DNA from: Sulfitobacter sp. BSw21498
GTDB taxonomy: Bacteria > Pseudomonadota > Alphaproteobacteria > Rhodobacterales > Rhodobacteraceae
Direction: 5' to 3'
Length of the DNA stretch: 64,000 nucleotides
Assembly (NCBI RefSeq): GCF_006064855.1
Contig: NZ_CP040753.1
Coordinates: forward strand, 2,460,001 to 2,524,000
Part shown: one piece after another, positions 44,161 through 54,205 of the stretch
Layout of the letters: every line of letters starts with the position of its first letter
How positions within the stretch are numbered: position 1 is the stretch's first letter
Position numbers and translations under genes: made by a program
The notes under the pieces: model-generated
Seen by the model: the letters and a program-made list of their open reading frames with translations, nothing else
What the model was told of the DNA's origin: nothing
Databases searched by the model: none

Positions 44161-45387
44161 ATGGGCAAGATCACCGCTGTATCCCCGCTGGCACCCGATC
44201 ACTTTCCTGATCTTCCTGTTATCGATGGTGTGCGTTTCGCCACCATCGCGGCGGGGGTACGGTATCAAGGCCGCACGGATGTGATGCTGGCCGAATTGAC
44301 CCCCGGGTCTACGGTGGCGGGGGCGTTCACCCGCTCTGCCACCCGTGCGGCCCCTGTTCTGGACTGTCAGGCCAAAATCGGCGCGACATCGGATACAGGC
44401 GCTGCGATCTTGGTCAATTCGGGCAACGCTAATGCCTTTACCGGCAAAGGCGGCGTCATCGCAGTCGAGGCTATTACCGCCGCGGTTGCCGATGTGTGCA
44501 ACATCCCCCAGTCGCGGGTTTTCACCTCGTCGACCGGCGTGATTGGCGAACCATTGCCCCACGACCGGATCACGGCTGTTCTCGCTGACCTCAAGGGCGC
44601 GCTGTCCGACAAGGGGATTTCGGATGCGGCCAAAGCGATCATGACCACGGATACCTTCCCTAAAGGGGTGCGTGCCGAGGTCGAAATTGACGGAAAAGCA
44701 GTCTCTATCGCGGGGATTGCGAAAGGATCGGGTATGATCGCGCCGGATATGGCGACGATGCTGGTCTATATCTTCACCGACGCAGTTGTTAGCCAACCTG
44801 CCCTGCAAAAGATGCTGTCGACCCACACGGATAGCACTTTTAACTGTATCACCGTCGACAGCGACACATCGACCTCCGACAGTTTGATCCTTGCAGCGAC
44901 CGGCGCGTCGGGCGTGGACGCAAGCGAGAGCGAAGCGTTTTCTGATGCGTTGCACGGCGTCATGTTGAACCTTGCGCATCAGGTTGTGCAAGACGGCGAA
45001 GGGGCGACCAAATTCGTCGAAATCGCCATCACAGGTGCCGCGACGGATGCGGATGCCAAAACGCACGGCATGGCTATTGCCAACTCACCGCTGATTAAAA
45101 CCGCGATCGCCGGCCAGGACCCAAACTGGGGCCGCGTTGTTATGGCGATCGGTAAATCCGGTGCCGCGGCGGATCGTGATCGGCTGTCGATCCGCTTTGG
45201 CGACGTTGAGGTCGCAAAAGACGGCTGGCGCAGCCCCGACTATTCCGAACAAGAGGCCGCCGCGCATATGAAGGGACAGAACATCACCATTGGTGTCGAT
45301 CTGGGACTTGGCGACGGCAAGGCAACGGTTTGGACCTGCGACCTGACCCACGGCTATATCGAAATCAACGCGGACTATCGTTCGTGA
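44161..45387 (+). CDS. argJ: bifunctional ornithine acetyltransferase / N-acetylglutamate synthase
   Basis: 408 residues. KGSGMIAPDMATMLVYIFTDA contains the autocleavage Ala-Thr site whose Thr becomes the nucleophile of the beta chain; NSGNANAFTG and SSTGVIGE are also diagnostic. It recycles the acetyl group in arginine biosynthesis. Stop overlaps the mutT start (GTGA). Confidence 0.97.
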   Translation: MGKITAVSPLAPDHFPDLPVIDGVRFATIAAGVRYQGRTDVMLAELTPGSTVAGAFTRSATRAAPVLDCQAKIGATSDTGAAILVNSGNANAFTGKGGVIAVEAITAAVADVCNIPQSRVFTSSTGVIGEPLPHDRITAVLADLKGALSDKGISDAAKAIMTTDTFPKGVRAEVEIDGKAVSIAGIAKGSGMIAPDMATMLVYIFTDAVVSQPALQKMLSTHTDSTFNCITVDSDTSTSDSLILAATGASGVDASESEAFSDALHGVMLNLAHQVVQDGEGATKFVEIAITGAATDADAKTHGMAIANSPLIKTAIAGQDPNWGRVVMAIGKSGAAADRDRLSIRFGDVEVAKDGWRSPDYSEQEAAAHMKGQNITIGVDLGLGDGKATVWTCDLTHGYIEINADYRS

Positions 45388-45782
45388 AGATTGTATTGGT
45401 CTCGGCGGTTGCCCTGATCGATGTGGACGGGCGCGTGCTTTTGGCACAGCGCCCGCCCGGCAAATCCATGGCAGGTCTTTGGGAGTTTCCGGGCGGCAAG
45501 GTCGAGGCCGGCGAAACACCCGAAGCCGCGCTGATCCGCGAGCTGCAGGAAGAACTGGGCATCGACACTTGGGCCTCGTGCCTTGCGCCGCTGACCTTTG
45601 CCAGCCACGCCTATGATGATTTTCACCTGCTGATGCCCCTGTTTGCCTGCCGCAAATGGAATGGCACACCGCAGGCGTGCGAAGGACAGACCCTGAAATG
45701 GGTCCGTGCCAATGCGCTAAGGGACTATCCCATGCCGCCCGCCGACATTCCACTGATCCCGATCCTGCGCGACTGGCTGTAG
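45384..45782 (+). CDS. mutT: 8-oxo-dGTP diphosphatase MutT
   Basis: 132 residues. The Nudix box is complete (GGKVEAGETPEAALIRELQEELGI read in two parts: GGKVEAGETPEAA and LIRELQEELGI), after AQRPPGKSMAGLWEFP, the usual MutT context. It removes oxidised GTP precursors. GTG 45384 overlaps the argJ stop. The parvulin-argJ-mutT order is a local operon. Confidence 0.92.
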   Translation: MKIVLVSAVALIDVDGRVLLAQRPPGKSMAGLWEFPGGKVEAGETPEAALIRELQEELGIDTWASCLAPLTFASHAYDDFHLLMPLFACRKWNGTPQACEGQTLKWVRANALRDYPMPPADIPLIPILRDWL

Positions 45783-45908
45783 AGCGAGCGCCCCTGCGCC
45801 TCTGTTTCTCTAAGCGTTAAAATGCTGCGCTAACGACTTTTTTGTTGCTAGACGTGAGCAAATAGTCGCCTATAAAGATGCAACTGCTGGTTCTTCGGGG
45901 AGGAAGTA

Positions 45909-46043
45909 ATGCTATGTACAATCACAATCGGGTCTACGGTTTCAGTCCAGGGTATTTTTGTGCGCGACATGCCCGATGGCCGCATATCGGTTAAGGTTGA
46001 TAACGCGATCTACACAGGCAAGCCGATTCAGCGCCAAAGCTGA
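45909..46043 (+). CDS. small protein of 44 residues, unknown function
   Basis: Begins MLCTITIGSTVSVQGIFVRD and ends KPIQRQS. AGGAAG lies 2-7 bp before the ATG within GGGGAGGAAG, a strong ribosome site. Alternating beta-type pattern with no membrane segment. No family recognised. The strong ribosome site and isolated position support translation. Confidence 0.55.
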   Translation: MLCTITIGSTVSVQGIFVRDMPDGRISVKVDNAIYTGKPIQRQS

Positions 46044-46128
46044 CCTGCCGAGAGACCAAACTGCCGCGAAACATCTGAACCAACCTCTTTCCCAAGCGTT
46101 TGCTTAGGTCATCAAGGATGGATCAAAC

Positions 46129-47052
46129 ATGAAGCCTTCGCGCGTAATCGTTATCTTAAACAAGGGCTCTGGCCGCAAAGACGGGATAGAACGCAGGTCC
46201 CGTATTTCAGACCGGTTTGAACACCACGACATTCCCGTCAGCTTCGTTGAATTTTCGCCCAATGGCGCGGATCTTGGCAAATTGGCGCAATCTACAGCCG
46301 AGGATAACCCCGACGCGACCATTGTCGCCTCTGGTGGGGACGGCACAATCAGCGGCGTTGCCGCGGGGCTGGCGAATGTGCCCAATCAGATGGGCATTAT
46401 TCCTGCGGGGACATTCAACTATTTCGCGCGCTCCTTGAACCTGCCCGAAACGGTGGATGAAGCTGTCGATGTCATCGCCAATGGCGCGTTGCGGCCCACG
46501 GATATCGCCAAGATCAACGGCAACGCCTTCCTGAACAACGCCAGCATCGGGGCCTATGCCGCCATTCTGAAAACCCGCGAAGGCATATACGATCGCTGGG
46601 GCCGCAGCCGAATCGCCGCCTATTGGTCGGTGGTTAAGGCGTTGGCAACGCTTCGTGCGCCTCTTAAACTGACAGTCACAGTCGATGGAAAATCGTTTAA
46701 ACACCGGACCCCTTTGGTCTTTGCGATCAGCAACGCCTTTCAGTTGAACCAGATGGGCCTCAGCGGCGAAGATTGTATCGCCAAGGGCGGCATGGTGCTG
46801 CTGGTAGCCCCGGACACAGACCGATGGGGCCTGTTCAAACACGCTGCAGCATTGGCGTTCGGCGTTGCGAAACGGGAAACCGACTATCAAATGCACTGCG
46901 GGAACGAGATCACGCTTGAGATGGCGCATAAATCACGCCCCGTCGCCCGCGACGGAGAACTGACCCGCATGAAAGGTCCGTTCAAGCTAGAGATGCAGCG
47001 CGAGGCGTTGCAATTGATCGTGCCCGCCGAATTCAACGAGGTTGTAAGATGA
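46129..47052 (+). CDS. diacylglycerol/lipid kinase family protein
   Basis: 307 residues. NKGSGRKDG near the N-terminus, ASGGDGTISGVAAGL (the GGDGT nucleotide motif) and IPAGTFNYFARSLNLP define the DAGK catalytic domain; GEDCIAKGGMVLLVAPD and DGEL lie in the C-terminal beta domain. It phosphorylates a lipid such as diacylglycerol; the exact lipid is unknown. ATGA overlap with the next gene. Confidence 0.88.
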   Translation: MKPSRVIVILNKGSGRKDGIERRSRISDRFEHHDIPVSFVEFSPNGADLGKLAQSTAEDNPDATIVASGGDGTISGVAAGLANVPNQMGIIPAGTFNYFARSLNLPETVDEAVDVIANGALRPTDIAKINGNAFLNNASIGAYAAILKTREGIYDRWGRSRIAAYWSVVKALATLRAPLKLTVTVDGKSFKHRTPLVFAISNAFQLNQMGLSGEDCIAKGGMVLLVAPDTDRWGLFKHAAALAFGVAKRETDYQMHCGNEITLEMAHKSRPVARDGELTRMKGPFKLEMQREALQLIVPAEFNEVVR

Positions 47053-47855
47053 GCACATTGGTGCACCTATCCGATTTACACTTTGGCAAAGACCGACCGG
47101 ATCTGCTGGAACCACTGTTGTCCTGCGTGAACGCGCTTGAGCCGGATATCGTCGCAATATCGGGCGATTTCACGCAACGCGCACGGCGTAGCCAGTTTGA
47201 AGAAGCACATAACTTTATCCAGCGCCTCAATGCACCCGTTCTAGGCGTGCCGGGCAACCATGATGTGTTGCTGGACCGCCCCTTTCAACGGTTCTTTATG
47301 CCGTGGCGCCGGTACCGCAAGTGGATCAACACCGACCTTACCCCACGGTTCGAAAACGACGATATGGTGGTGATCGGCATCAACTCGGTTGACCGGTTTT
47401 CATGGCAGACAGGGAAGCTGACGGCGGGGCGGATTGCCCACGCCTGTAAAGCCATGGATGATACTGCCGCGCGCAAGGCCCGCATTCTGGTCGTTCATCA
47501 TCCACTACAGCATCCCAACCATACCAAAAAGAAACCGATCCCCGGCGCAGACGTGGCGCTGGAAAAACTGCTGTCTTGCGGGGCGAACCTGATCCTATCG
47601 GGGCACTTGCACACGTGGCACGCGGAAAACTTCACCGTAGAATCTGGCGGAACGACTGCGATCCAGTTGCACGCGGGGACGAGCCTATCGTCGCGAGTAC
47701 GCGGAGAGCCGAACGACTTCAACGTCATCAAAATCGCGGACGATCGGGTCTGTGTCGACCGGCTGAGCTTTAACGAGGATAAACGGGTGTTTGAAACGAC
47801 AGAAGCCCGGACATTCAACCGGGCTTCTGATCATCAAATATCGAACGAAGTTTAG
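47049..47855 (+). CDS. metallophosphoesterase (cyclic nucleotide phosphodiesterase-like)
   Basis: 268 residues. LSDLHFGKDRPDLLE, ISGDFTQRARRSQF, VPGNHD and LSGHLHTWHAEN are the metal-binding motifs of class III phosphodiesterases (CpdA/GpdQ-like). Substrate not clear. Translationally coupled to the lipid kinase gene. Its 3' end contains a perfect hairpin that probably also terminates infB on the other strand. Confidence 0.88.
   Translation: MSTLVHLSDLHFGKDRPDLLEPLLSCVNALEPDIVAISGDFTQRARRSQFEEAHNFIQRLNAPVLGVPGNHDVLLDRPFQRFFMPWRRYRKWINTDLTPRFENDDMVVIGINSVDRFSWQTGKLTAGRIAHACKAMDDTAARKARILVVHHPLQHPNHTKKKPIPGADVALEKLLSCGANLILSGHLHTWHAENFTVESGGTTAIQLHAGTSLSSRVRGEPNDFNVIKIADDRVCVDRLSFNEDKRVFETTEARTFNRASDHQISNEV
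47801..47828. terminator. hairpin inside the phosphoesterase 3' end, probable infB terminator
   Basis: AGAAGCCCGG / CCGGGCTTCT with loop ACATTCAA, a perfect 10-bp stem. It sits 29 bp past the infB stop on the minus strand and within the last 20 codons of the convergent gene. Confidence 0.6.
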
Positions 47856-47856
47856 A

Positions 47857-50340
47857 TCACTCGAGCGTGCGGACGACTTCTTCACGTGTGAAGATCTCGA
47901 TAACGTCGCCGGGGCGGATGTCTTCGTAGTTCTCGAACGCCATACCACATTCCTGGCCTGACGGTACTTCGGAAACTTCGTCCTTGAAGCGCTTGAGCGT
48001 TTTCAGCGTGCCTTCGTGGATCACAACGTTCTCGCGGAGCAAGCGAACACCAGCAGCGCGGCTTGCTTTGCCTTCGGTCACAAGACAGCCCGCAACCTTG
48101 CCAACGCCGGTCACTTTGAACACTTCTTTGATCGACGCATAGCCGATGAAGTGTTCGCGGATCTCGTTGCTCAGCAGGCCGCTCGCCGCCGCTTTCACAT
48201 CATCAATCATGTCATAGATGACAGAGTAATAACGGATCTCGACGCCTTTTTGGTTCGCCGAGGCACGGGCAGAAGCGTTTGCACGGACGTTAAAGCCGAT
48301 GATCGGCGCGTTCGATGCTTCGGCAAGGCCGACATCAGTGTCTGTGATCGCACCGACACCCGAATGCAGAATCCGTACGCGGACTTCATCGTTGCCGATT
48401 TTCTCCATCGCTTGCACGATCGCTTCGGCAGAGCCACGCACGTCTGCTTTGATCAACAAAGGCAGCTCGCTGACCGTCTCGTTCACCTTGGCGTTCGCCA
48501 TCAGCTGTTCCAGCGTCGTCGCCGCACCGGCCGCAGCGCGTTTATCCTTGGCGGCTTTTTCGCGATATTCTGCGATCTCACGCGCCTGCGCTTCGGTTTC
48601 GGTCACGTTCAACACGTCGCCCGCACCTGGTGTCCCATTGAGGCCAAGCACCTCGACAGGCACCGACGGGCCGGCTTCTGTGACGCGTTCGCCCATGTCG
48701 TTGATCAGCGCACGTACCTTACCGTATTGCTCACCCACAACAAAGATGTCGCCTTGGCGCAGGGTACCATTTTGAATAAGCACAGTCGCAACAGGGCCAC
48801 GGCCCACGTCAAGCTGCGCTTCGATCACGGCACCAACCGCGGCACGGTTCGGGTTCGCTTTCAGTTCCAGCAGTTCCGCCTGCAGCGCGATGGCTTCCAG
48901 CAGTTCGTCCAGACCTTGACCCGTTACAGCCGACACTTCGACGTCCTGCGTTTCACCGGACATCTTTTCGACGATGACCTCGTGTTGCAGCAGATCGGTG
49001 CGAACTTTGTCAGGGTTGGCTTCGTATTTGTCGATCTTGTTGATCGCCACGATCATCGGCACTTTTGCCGCTTTCGCGTGGTGGATCGCTTCGATCGTCT
49101 GAGGCATCACAGCGTCATCCGCAGCGACGACCAGCACAACGATGTCGGTGACTTGCGCACCGCGCGACCGCATCGAGGTAAAGGCCGCGTGGCCCGGTGT
49201 ATCGAGGAAGCTCAGAACCTGACCATTGTCGGTTGTGACCTGATAGGCACCGATGTGCTGCGTGATACCGCCCGCTTCGCCGGTCTGAACCTTGGCTTTG
49301 CGGATCGCGTCAAGCAGCGATGTTTTACCATGGTCAACGTGGCCCATGATCGTGATGACCGGAGGACGCGAAACCAGGTCTTTCGGATCGTCTTCGGCTT
49401 CTTTGATCACGTCTTCGACGTCAGCGTCAGAAACGCGTACGACCTTGTGGCCGAATTCCTCGATGATCAGTTCGGCGGTATCCGCGTCGATGGTTTCATT
49501 CTGCGTCACCATCATGCCGTTGGTCATCAAAGCTTTGACAACCGCGCCGACGCGTTCGGCCATACGATTGGCCAGCTCGGAGACAACAATCGCCGGCGGA
49601 AGATTGACGTTGCGCACGATCTTTTCACGCTCGACCGAACCGCCCATGGCCTTCTGGCGCTGACGTTCCTGCTTGCGCTTCATCTGCGCCATAGAGCGCT
49701 GACGGCCACCTTCGCCACCGGACAGAGCCTGGTTCAGCGTCAGTTTACCCGAACGGCGGCTATCGTCGCCACCCTTGTTGCGTTTGTTGGTTTCCTCGCG
49801 GTCGCCTTCTTTCTTGCGTACCACAGGTGTGGGTACGCCAGATTTGACGTTTGGCGTACGCGGTGCGGCGGGGGCCGCTGCGGGTGCTGATGCAGCGACT
49901 GCCGCAGCTTCCGCTTCTTTTTTGCGACGCTCGTCCTCTTCGGCTTTCGCCTTCAGGCTTTCGACGCGCTCGCGTTCTTCGGCTTCTTTCGCATCGATTT
50001 CGGCACGACGACGCTCGCGGTCTTCCGCGCGGGCCTTTTCGTCAGCGGCACGTGCTTCGGCTTCTTCTGCCTCGCGGGCGCGGGCCGCCTGAACCGCCTT
50101 CAGCCGGCGTTCCATTTCGGAATCCGTAATGCCTGCCGGACGCTTGGAGGGATCCCCGAGCGATGGATTGCTACCGCCGCCGGCTTTTGCGCCAGCAGGT
50201 TTGGGCACCACAACGCGCTTGCGCTTGGTCTCGACCACGACGTTTTTCGTCCGTCCGTGGCTAAAGCTTTGCTTTACGTTACCAGGGCGCGAAGGCGCAC
50301 CCCGCAGGCCCAATGTCTTTTTGCCGTCACTATCGCTCAT
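47857..50340 (-). CDS. infB: translation initiation factor IF-2
   Basis: 827 residues. The G domain has [21 protein letters not shown] and NKIDKYEAN; the N-terminal third is Lys/Arg/Glu/Ala-rich and followed by the IF2_N motif ([16 protein letters not shown]). C-terminal domains III-IV bind initiator tRNA ([19 protein letters not shown]). Last gene of rimP-nusA-ylxR-infB. Confidence 0.98.
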   Translation of the reverse strand: MSDSDGKKTLGLRGAPSRPGNVKQSFSHGRTKNVVVETKRKRVVVPKPAGAKAGGGSNPSLGDPSKRPAGITDSEMERRLKAVQAARAREAEEAEARAADEKARAEDRERRRAEIDAKEAEERERVESLKAKAEEDERRKKEAEAAAVAASAPAAAPAAPRTPNVKSGVPTPVVRKKEGDREETNKRNKGGDDSRRSGKLTLNQALSGGEGGRQRSMAQMKRKQERQRQKAMGGSVEREKIVRNVNLPPAIVVSELANRMAERVGAVVKALMTNGMMVTQNETIDADTAELIIEEFGHKVVRVSDADVEDVIKEAEDDPKDLVSRPPVITIMGHVDHGKTSLLDAIRKAKVQTGEAGGITQHIGAYQVTTDNGQVLSFLDTPGHAAFTSMRSRGAQVTDIVVLVVAADDAVMPQTIEAIHHAKAAKVPMIVAINKIDKYEANPDKVRTDLLQHEVIVEKMSGETQDVEVSAVTGQGLDELLEAIALQAELLELKANPNRAAVGAVIEAQLDVGRGPVATVLIQNGTLRQGDIFVVGEQYGKVRALINDMGERVTEAGPSVPVEVLGLNGTPGAGDVLNVTETEAQAREIAEYREKAAKDKRAAAGAATTLEQLMANAKVNETVSELPLLIKADVRGSAEAIVQAMEKIGNDEVRVRILHSGVGAITDTDVGLAEASNAPIIGFNVRANASARASANQKGVEIRYYSVIYDMIDDVKAAASGLLSNEIREHFIGYASIKEVFKVTGVGKVAGCLVTEGKASRAAGVRLLRENVVIHEGTLKTLKRFKDEVSEVPSGQECGMAFENYEDIRPGDVIEIFTREEVVRTLE

Positions 50341-50349
50341 GAAGCTCGT

Positions 50350-50970
50350 CTATCCTTTCGGGTGACCGTTGCCACCCTCGTTTATGCGCACGCCTTTTAA
50401 CCGCTGAGCTTCCTCTACAACACGAGAGGTAAGACCACCAGAGGCGAGCGCCCCATGTATCACAGTTTGGCGTCCGAAAGCCAAACCCAATTCGTCTGCC
50501 GTCAGCCAGCCAATGTAATGACCGAAATGCGGCGTACTTAGTTTCGATTTGCCGCGGCCCGATCCATCTACTGCCTGGATCAACACTTCGGCTTCTTCCA
50601 TTTGCAGCCAACCTTTGACTTTTTCGTAGCCCGCAACGGCCTTACCCGCCTTGCGTTGCAACGAAATCAGGTCAACTACACGGCGAACAAGCTGCTTTTC
50701 AACTTCTTCCACCAAATCATCCGCAACCTTTACAGGTTGCTTGGCCGAACGGGCGAACAAGCCCTTCTTGGCCGCTTTTTCCAACGCATCCCGATCCGCC
50801 GACACATACATCCCTCGTCCGGGTAGTTTTCCCAGAATATCCGGGAAAACATGCATGTCGGGACCAACAACAAAGCGGATCAGCCCGTTTTTGGGCTGCG
50901 CCTCGCCAGTGGCGATACACTTTCGTTCGGGACCGTCTTCCCGGTCTTTAGAAACGCCACCACGTGTCAT
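50350..50970 (-). CDS. YlxR-type RNA-binding protein with L7Ae-like domain
   Basis: 206 residues. PERKCIATGEAQPKNGLIRFV and GRGMYVSADRDALEKAAKKG form the YlxR (DUF448) domain; a ribosomal L7Ae/L30e-like region follows (ISLQRKAGKAVAGYEKVKGWL). Conserved between nusA and infB in alphaproteobacteria. ATG 50970 has GGGGAA upstream; a longer frame to 51054 would overlap nusA. Confidence 0.88.
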   Translation of the reverse strand: MTRGGVSKDREDGPERKCIATGEAQPKNGLIRFVVGPDMHVFPDILGKLPGRGMYVSADRDALEKAAKKGLFARSAKQPVKVADDLVEEVEKQLVRRVVDLISLQRKAGKAVAGYEKVKGWLQMEEAEVLIQAVDGSGRGKSKLSTPHFGHYIGWLTADELGLAFGRQTVIHGALASGGLTSRVVEEAQRLKGVRINEGGNGHPKG

Positions 50971-50992
50971 ATCGTTCCCCAAAGCCCCGCGA

Positions 50993-52615
50993 TCAGGCCT
51001 CGGCCTCCTCGTCCGTGTCGATATCAAGGTCTTCTTCAACCTCATCGGTCTCAAGCTCAGCGGGATCTACCCAGCCCAGCAAGACGCGCGCCGTCATGAT
51101 CAACTTTTGCGCATCTTCCAGCGAAAGGTCGAAAGGTTCAAGTGTCCCGTCATCCTTGGTGCGTTCGCCATTCACGGTCGTCCAGCCGCCAGCCAGTTCC
51201 CAATCCGCGCAAGTCGCGAAATCTTCGAGCGTTTTGACGTCGTCCTTGGCCAGCGCCTCAATCATTTGGGGTGTCAGGCCGTCGAATTCAATAAGCGTGT
51301 CGTCCACGCCCAAGGCACGGGCCGCATCAATCGCCGCTTTGTTGTGCGCTTCGATCACGTCGCGGGCACGGGCCTGCAGTTCGCTGGCCGTGTCTTCGTC
51401 AACGCCGTCGATGACCAGCAGCTCGCCTACTTCGACATATGCGACTTCTTCAAGGTTGCTGAACCCTTCGGAAACCAGAAGCTGGGCAAAGAATTCGTCT
51501 AGATCCAGATTGTCCATGAACAGCTTGGTGCGCAGTTCGAACTCGGCCTGACGGCGCTGGCTCTCTTGCTCTTCGGTCATAATGTCGATGGTCAGCCCGG
51601 TCAGTTGAGACGCGAGACGCACGTTTTGACCACGACGGCCAATCGCCAGCGACAGTTGCTCTTCTGGTACAACAACTTCGATTTTACCGGCTTCTTCGTC
51701 CAGAACAACCTTGGAGACTTCAGCAGGCTGAAGCGCGTTGACCAAGAACGTTGGCTGGTCCTCGTTCCACGGAATAATGTCGATCTTTTCGCCCTGAAGC
51801 TCGTTCACAACAGCCTGAACACGGCTGCCGCGCATACCAACGCAGGCACCAACCGGATCGATTGAGTTATCATAGCTGATCACGGCAATCTTGGCACGCG
51901 AACCGGGATCACGGGCAACAGCCTTAATCTCGATGATGCCGTCATAGATTTCGGGCACTTCCATCTTGAACAGTTCGGCCATGAATTCGGGCGCGGTACG
52001 GCTCAGGAAGATTTGCGGGCCACGCTGTTCGCGGCGCACGTCTTTGATGTAGACGCGGATACGGTCGTTCGGACGGTAGCTTTCGCGGCCGATCTTTTCG
52101 TTACGACGCAGGATCGCTTCGCCAGCACCCACATCGACGATGACGTTGCCGTATTCCTCGCGTTTGACCAAACCGTTGATGATCGTGCCGGCGCGGTCTT
52201 TGAATTCTTCGTACTGGCGGTCACGCTCTGCTTCGCGGACCTTTTGCAAGATCACCTGCTTGGCGGATTGCGCCGCGATGCGGCCCATCTCAACCGGCGG
52301 GACTTCTTCGCTGAATTCCTGACCGACTTCGGGGTTGGCCATATACTGCTTGGCCTGCTCAACCGTGAATTCTGCCTGATAGTTTTCAAACTCGTCGTCG
52401 GCCACAACCGTACGGACACGGGTAAAGGTCGCGCGCCCTGTCTTGCGGTCAATCGCGACGCGGATGTCCATTTCAGCGCCGTACCGCGACTTGGCCGCCC
52501 GAGCGAGCGATTCTTCCATCGCTTCAACCACCAGATTGGGGTCGATCATCTTTTCGCGGGCCACAGCCTCGGCGGTTTGCAGCAGTTCCAGCTGGTTGGC
52601 AGATGTAATGGCCAT
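50993..52615 (-). CDS. nusA: transcription termination/antitermination factor NusA
   Basis: 540 residues with the N-terminal polymerase-binding domain, an S1 domain (VKREEYGNVIVDVGAGEAIL), two KH domains (GACVGMRGSRVQAVVNEL and SLAIGRRGQNVRLASQL) and C-terminal acidic HhH repeats. It binds RNA polymerase and RNA to control pausing and termination. One base from the rimP stop. Confidence 0.97.
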   Translation of the reverse strand: MAITSANQLELLQTAEAVAREKMIDPNLVVEAMEESLARAAKSRYGAEMDIRVAIDRKTGRATFTRVRTVVADDEFENYQAEFTVEQAKQYMANPEVGQEFSEEVPPVEMGRIAAQSAKQVILQKVREAERDRQYEEFKDRAGTIINGLVKREEYGNVIVDVGAGEAILRRNEKIGRESYRPNDRIRVYIKDVRREQRGPQIFLSRTAPEFMAELFKMEVPEIYDGIIEIKAVARDPGSRAKIAVISYDNSIDPVGACVGMRGSRVQAVVNELQGEKIDIIPWNEDQPTFLVNALQPAEVSKVVLDEEAGKIEVVVPEEQLSLAIGRRGQNVRLASQLTGLTIDIMTEEQESQRRQAEFELRTKLFMDNLDLDEFFAQLLVSEGFSNLEEVAYVEVGELLVIDGVDEDTASELQARARDVIEAHNKAAIDAARALGVDDTLIEFDGLTPQMIEALAKDDVKTLEDFATCADWELAGGWTTVNGERTKDDGTLEPFDLSLEDAQKLIMTARVLLGWVDPAELETDEVEEDLDIDTDEEAEA

Positions 52616-53194
52616 TTAGTCGTCTCCCTCGGTGGACCCTTCGGTCTCGATGTCATCGAATTTGGTTTCGTCAATCGCACCGGACGCTTTACGCTGGCGC
52701 AGCATTTCTTTGATCAGATCGTCGGTCAGGACCAGTTTCGCGTCGGTCAGCCAGTCGAACTTCAGGCCAATGGTGCCCTCTTCAACGTTGATCAGCACCT
52801 CGTCGCCCTCAATGCCCGCCAGTTCGCCCTTAAAGCGGCGGCGCCCATCGATCAGGTCGGCGGTTTCGATCTTGGCCTCATAGCCCTCGAACATCTCGAA
52901 ATCCTTGAGGCGCGTCAGCGGGCGGTCGATGCCGGGGCTGGAAACCTCAAGAGTATACTCTTCGATGATCGGGTCCTCGACGTCGAGAACGGCACTGACA
53001 GACTGGCTGATCAAGGCCAGCTCGTCCACTTCGATGCCGCCGTCAGGGCGGTCCGCCATAAGCTGCAAGGTGGTCGTTTTGCCTGACATCAGGCGCACGC
53101 GCACAAGTTCAAACCCCAGATCCTCGATCACCGGTGTGATGATCTCGGCCATGCGGCGATCAATGGCTGCTTTTGCAATCAGGTCGTTGTTCAT
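52616..53194 (-). CDS. rimP: ribosome maturation factor RimP
   Basis: 192 residues, slightly long for the family. [45 protein letters not shown] and the C-terminal Sm-like domain are typical. It helps assemble the 30S subunit. First gene of the nusA-infB operon. ATG 53194. Confidence 0.95.
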   Translation of the reverse strand: MNNDLIAKAAIDRRMAEIITPVIEDLGFELVRVRLMSGKTTTLQLMADRPDGGIEVDELALISQSVSAVLDVEDPIIEEYTLEVSSPGIDRPLTRLKDFEMFEGYEAKIETADLIDGRRRFKGELAGIEGDEVLINVEEGTIGLKFDWLTDAKLVLTDDLIKEMLRQRKASGAIDETKFDDIETEGSTEGDD

Positions 53195-53227
53195 ATTCTC
53201 ACTATCATCCTGCAGTTTTGAGCAGGC

Positions 53228-53252
53228 ACAAAAAAACGGGCGCGCGGCCCGT
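53228..53252 (-). terminator. hairpin with T tract in the rimP leader
   Basis: Stem ACGGGC / GCCCGT, loop GCGCG, then seven T on the minus strand, 34 bp before the rimP ATG. It may end the upstream transcript or act as an attenuator for the rimP-nusA-infB operon. Confidence 0.7.
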
Positions 53253-53307
53253 GTTCAAGATCGGTGGAGCCTCAGGTGTGGACCCCGATGCGCCGCTGTT
53301 ATGAAGC

Positions 53308-53325
53308 CATATACGCCCGTATATG
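53308..53325. promoter_or_regulatory. palindrome upstream of rimP
   Basis: CATATACG-CC-CGTATATG, perfect 8-bp arms. It lies between the upstream gene and the leader hairpin, where the rimP promoter is expected. Binding factor unknown. Confidence 0.4.
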
Positions 53326-53356
53326 TGAAACTGCAAGCCCTGTGTGCCTGCCCCGC

Positions 53357-54205
53357 CTAGGCCAGCCACCAACGTTCGGCCGCACGCAGGTTATCCAGTG
53401 GTCGATGTTGGCCGGTACGCAGGGGCATGGCGATGCTGCGCGACACCGCGTGCGTCACCCCCCGAGCATGGGGCAACAGGGCAATATCATCAAAGGATTG
53501 AAGGGCTTCGCCATCGTTCAGGTCGGCAGCTTCGACCAGATATTCGGCCATTGCTTGTGCACGGACCTGCTGCGCGGGGATGGAAACCAGTTCCACCGTA
53601 TCGAACCATCCGGCGCTGCGGCCTTTGTAGTGATCCGTCACACGTTCGGCCAAAACCTGCTGACCCGGCGTAAAACGACGCAGACGGTACAGGCCGGTGC
53701 CGATGCCATCGTCCATCGCATGGGCAGCGCGAATGACATGGCGCGGGTCCGCCAGCGTAAAGGGCAAATCCATCGCAGGCATAGTCATCGTGATGCGCAC
53801 CTGATGCGTTCCGGTCGCCTCTACCACACCATCCAACGCCAGCGAGGCTGCAACATCGCGCGCGGTCAGCGGTTGCTGGTCGTGAAACAACACATCCTTG
53901 CGCAGATCGACCAGCCAGACACGCCCGTCTTCGCTGCCCTGCCACGCGGTTGCCAGCTCTCCGCGCAATGTCCCGTCTGCAGCGATTTCGGTCAGCGTGT
54001 CAAAGATCAGACCCTGCCGCGCGACCTGCATGAACAGACCGTCGCCCTGCCCCCATGTATCGCTGCGCGCCGCACCCGACAGCGCCATCCGCAACCGCCC
54101 GCCCGCCTTGGGCATGGACGCCGCCGACACGCCCGTCGCAGCCAACAAGGCAGCAGCGGCACCCGAGGCAAATAACGCACGACGGTCCATCAAAGAACGG
54201 GTCAT
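53357..54205 (-). CDS. ABC transporter substrate-binding protein family 5-like, short
   Basis: 282 residues, about half the 500-550 of peptide-binding SBP_bac_5 proteins. An N-terminal twin-arginine-like signal (DRRALFASGAAAALLAATG) precedes SDTWGQGDGLFMQVARQGLIFDTL, LATAWQGSEDGRVWLVDLRKDVLFHD and HDQQPLTARDVAASLA, all from the first lobe. The second lobe is shortened. It could be a stand-alone reduced protein or a decayed gene; no transporter partners lie nearby. The start overlaps the pip stop (ATGA). Confidence 0.7.
   Translation of the reverse strand: MTRSLMDRRALFASGAAAALLAATGVSAASMPKAGGRLRMALSGAARSDTWGQGDGLFMQVARQGLIFDTLTEIAADGTLRGELATAWQGSEDGRVWLVDLRKDVLFHDQQPLTARDVAASLALDGVVEATGTHQVRITMTMPAMDLPFTLADPRHVIRAAHAMDDGIGTGLYRLRRFTPGQQVLAERVTDHYKGRSAGWFDTVELVSIPAQQVRAQAMAEYLVEAADLNDGEALQSFDDIALLPHARGVTHAVSRSIAMPLRTGQHRPLDNLRAAERWWLA

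Noticed and set aside
48016..49890. 624-codon plus-strand frame opposite infB
   Set aside because: Same mirror effect over IF-2.
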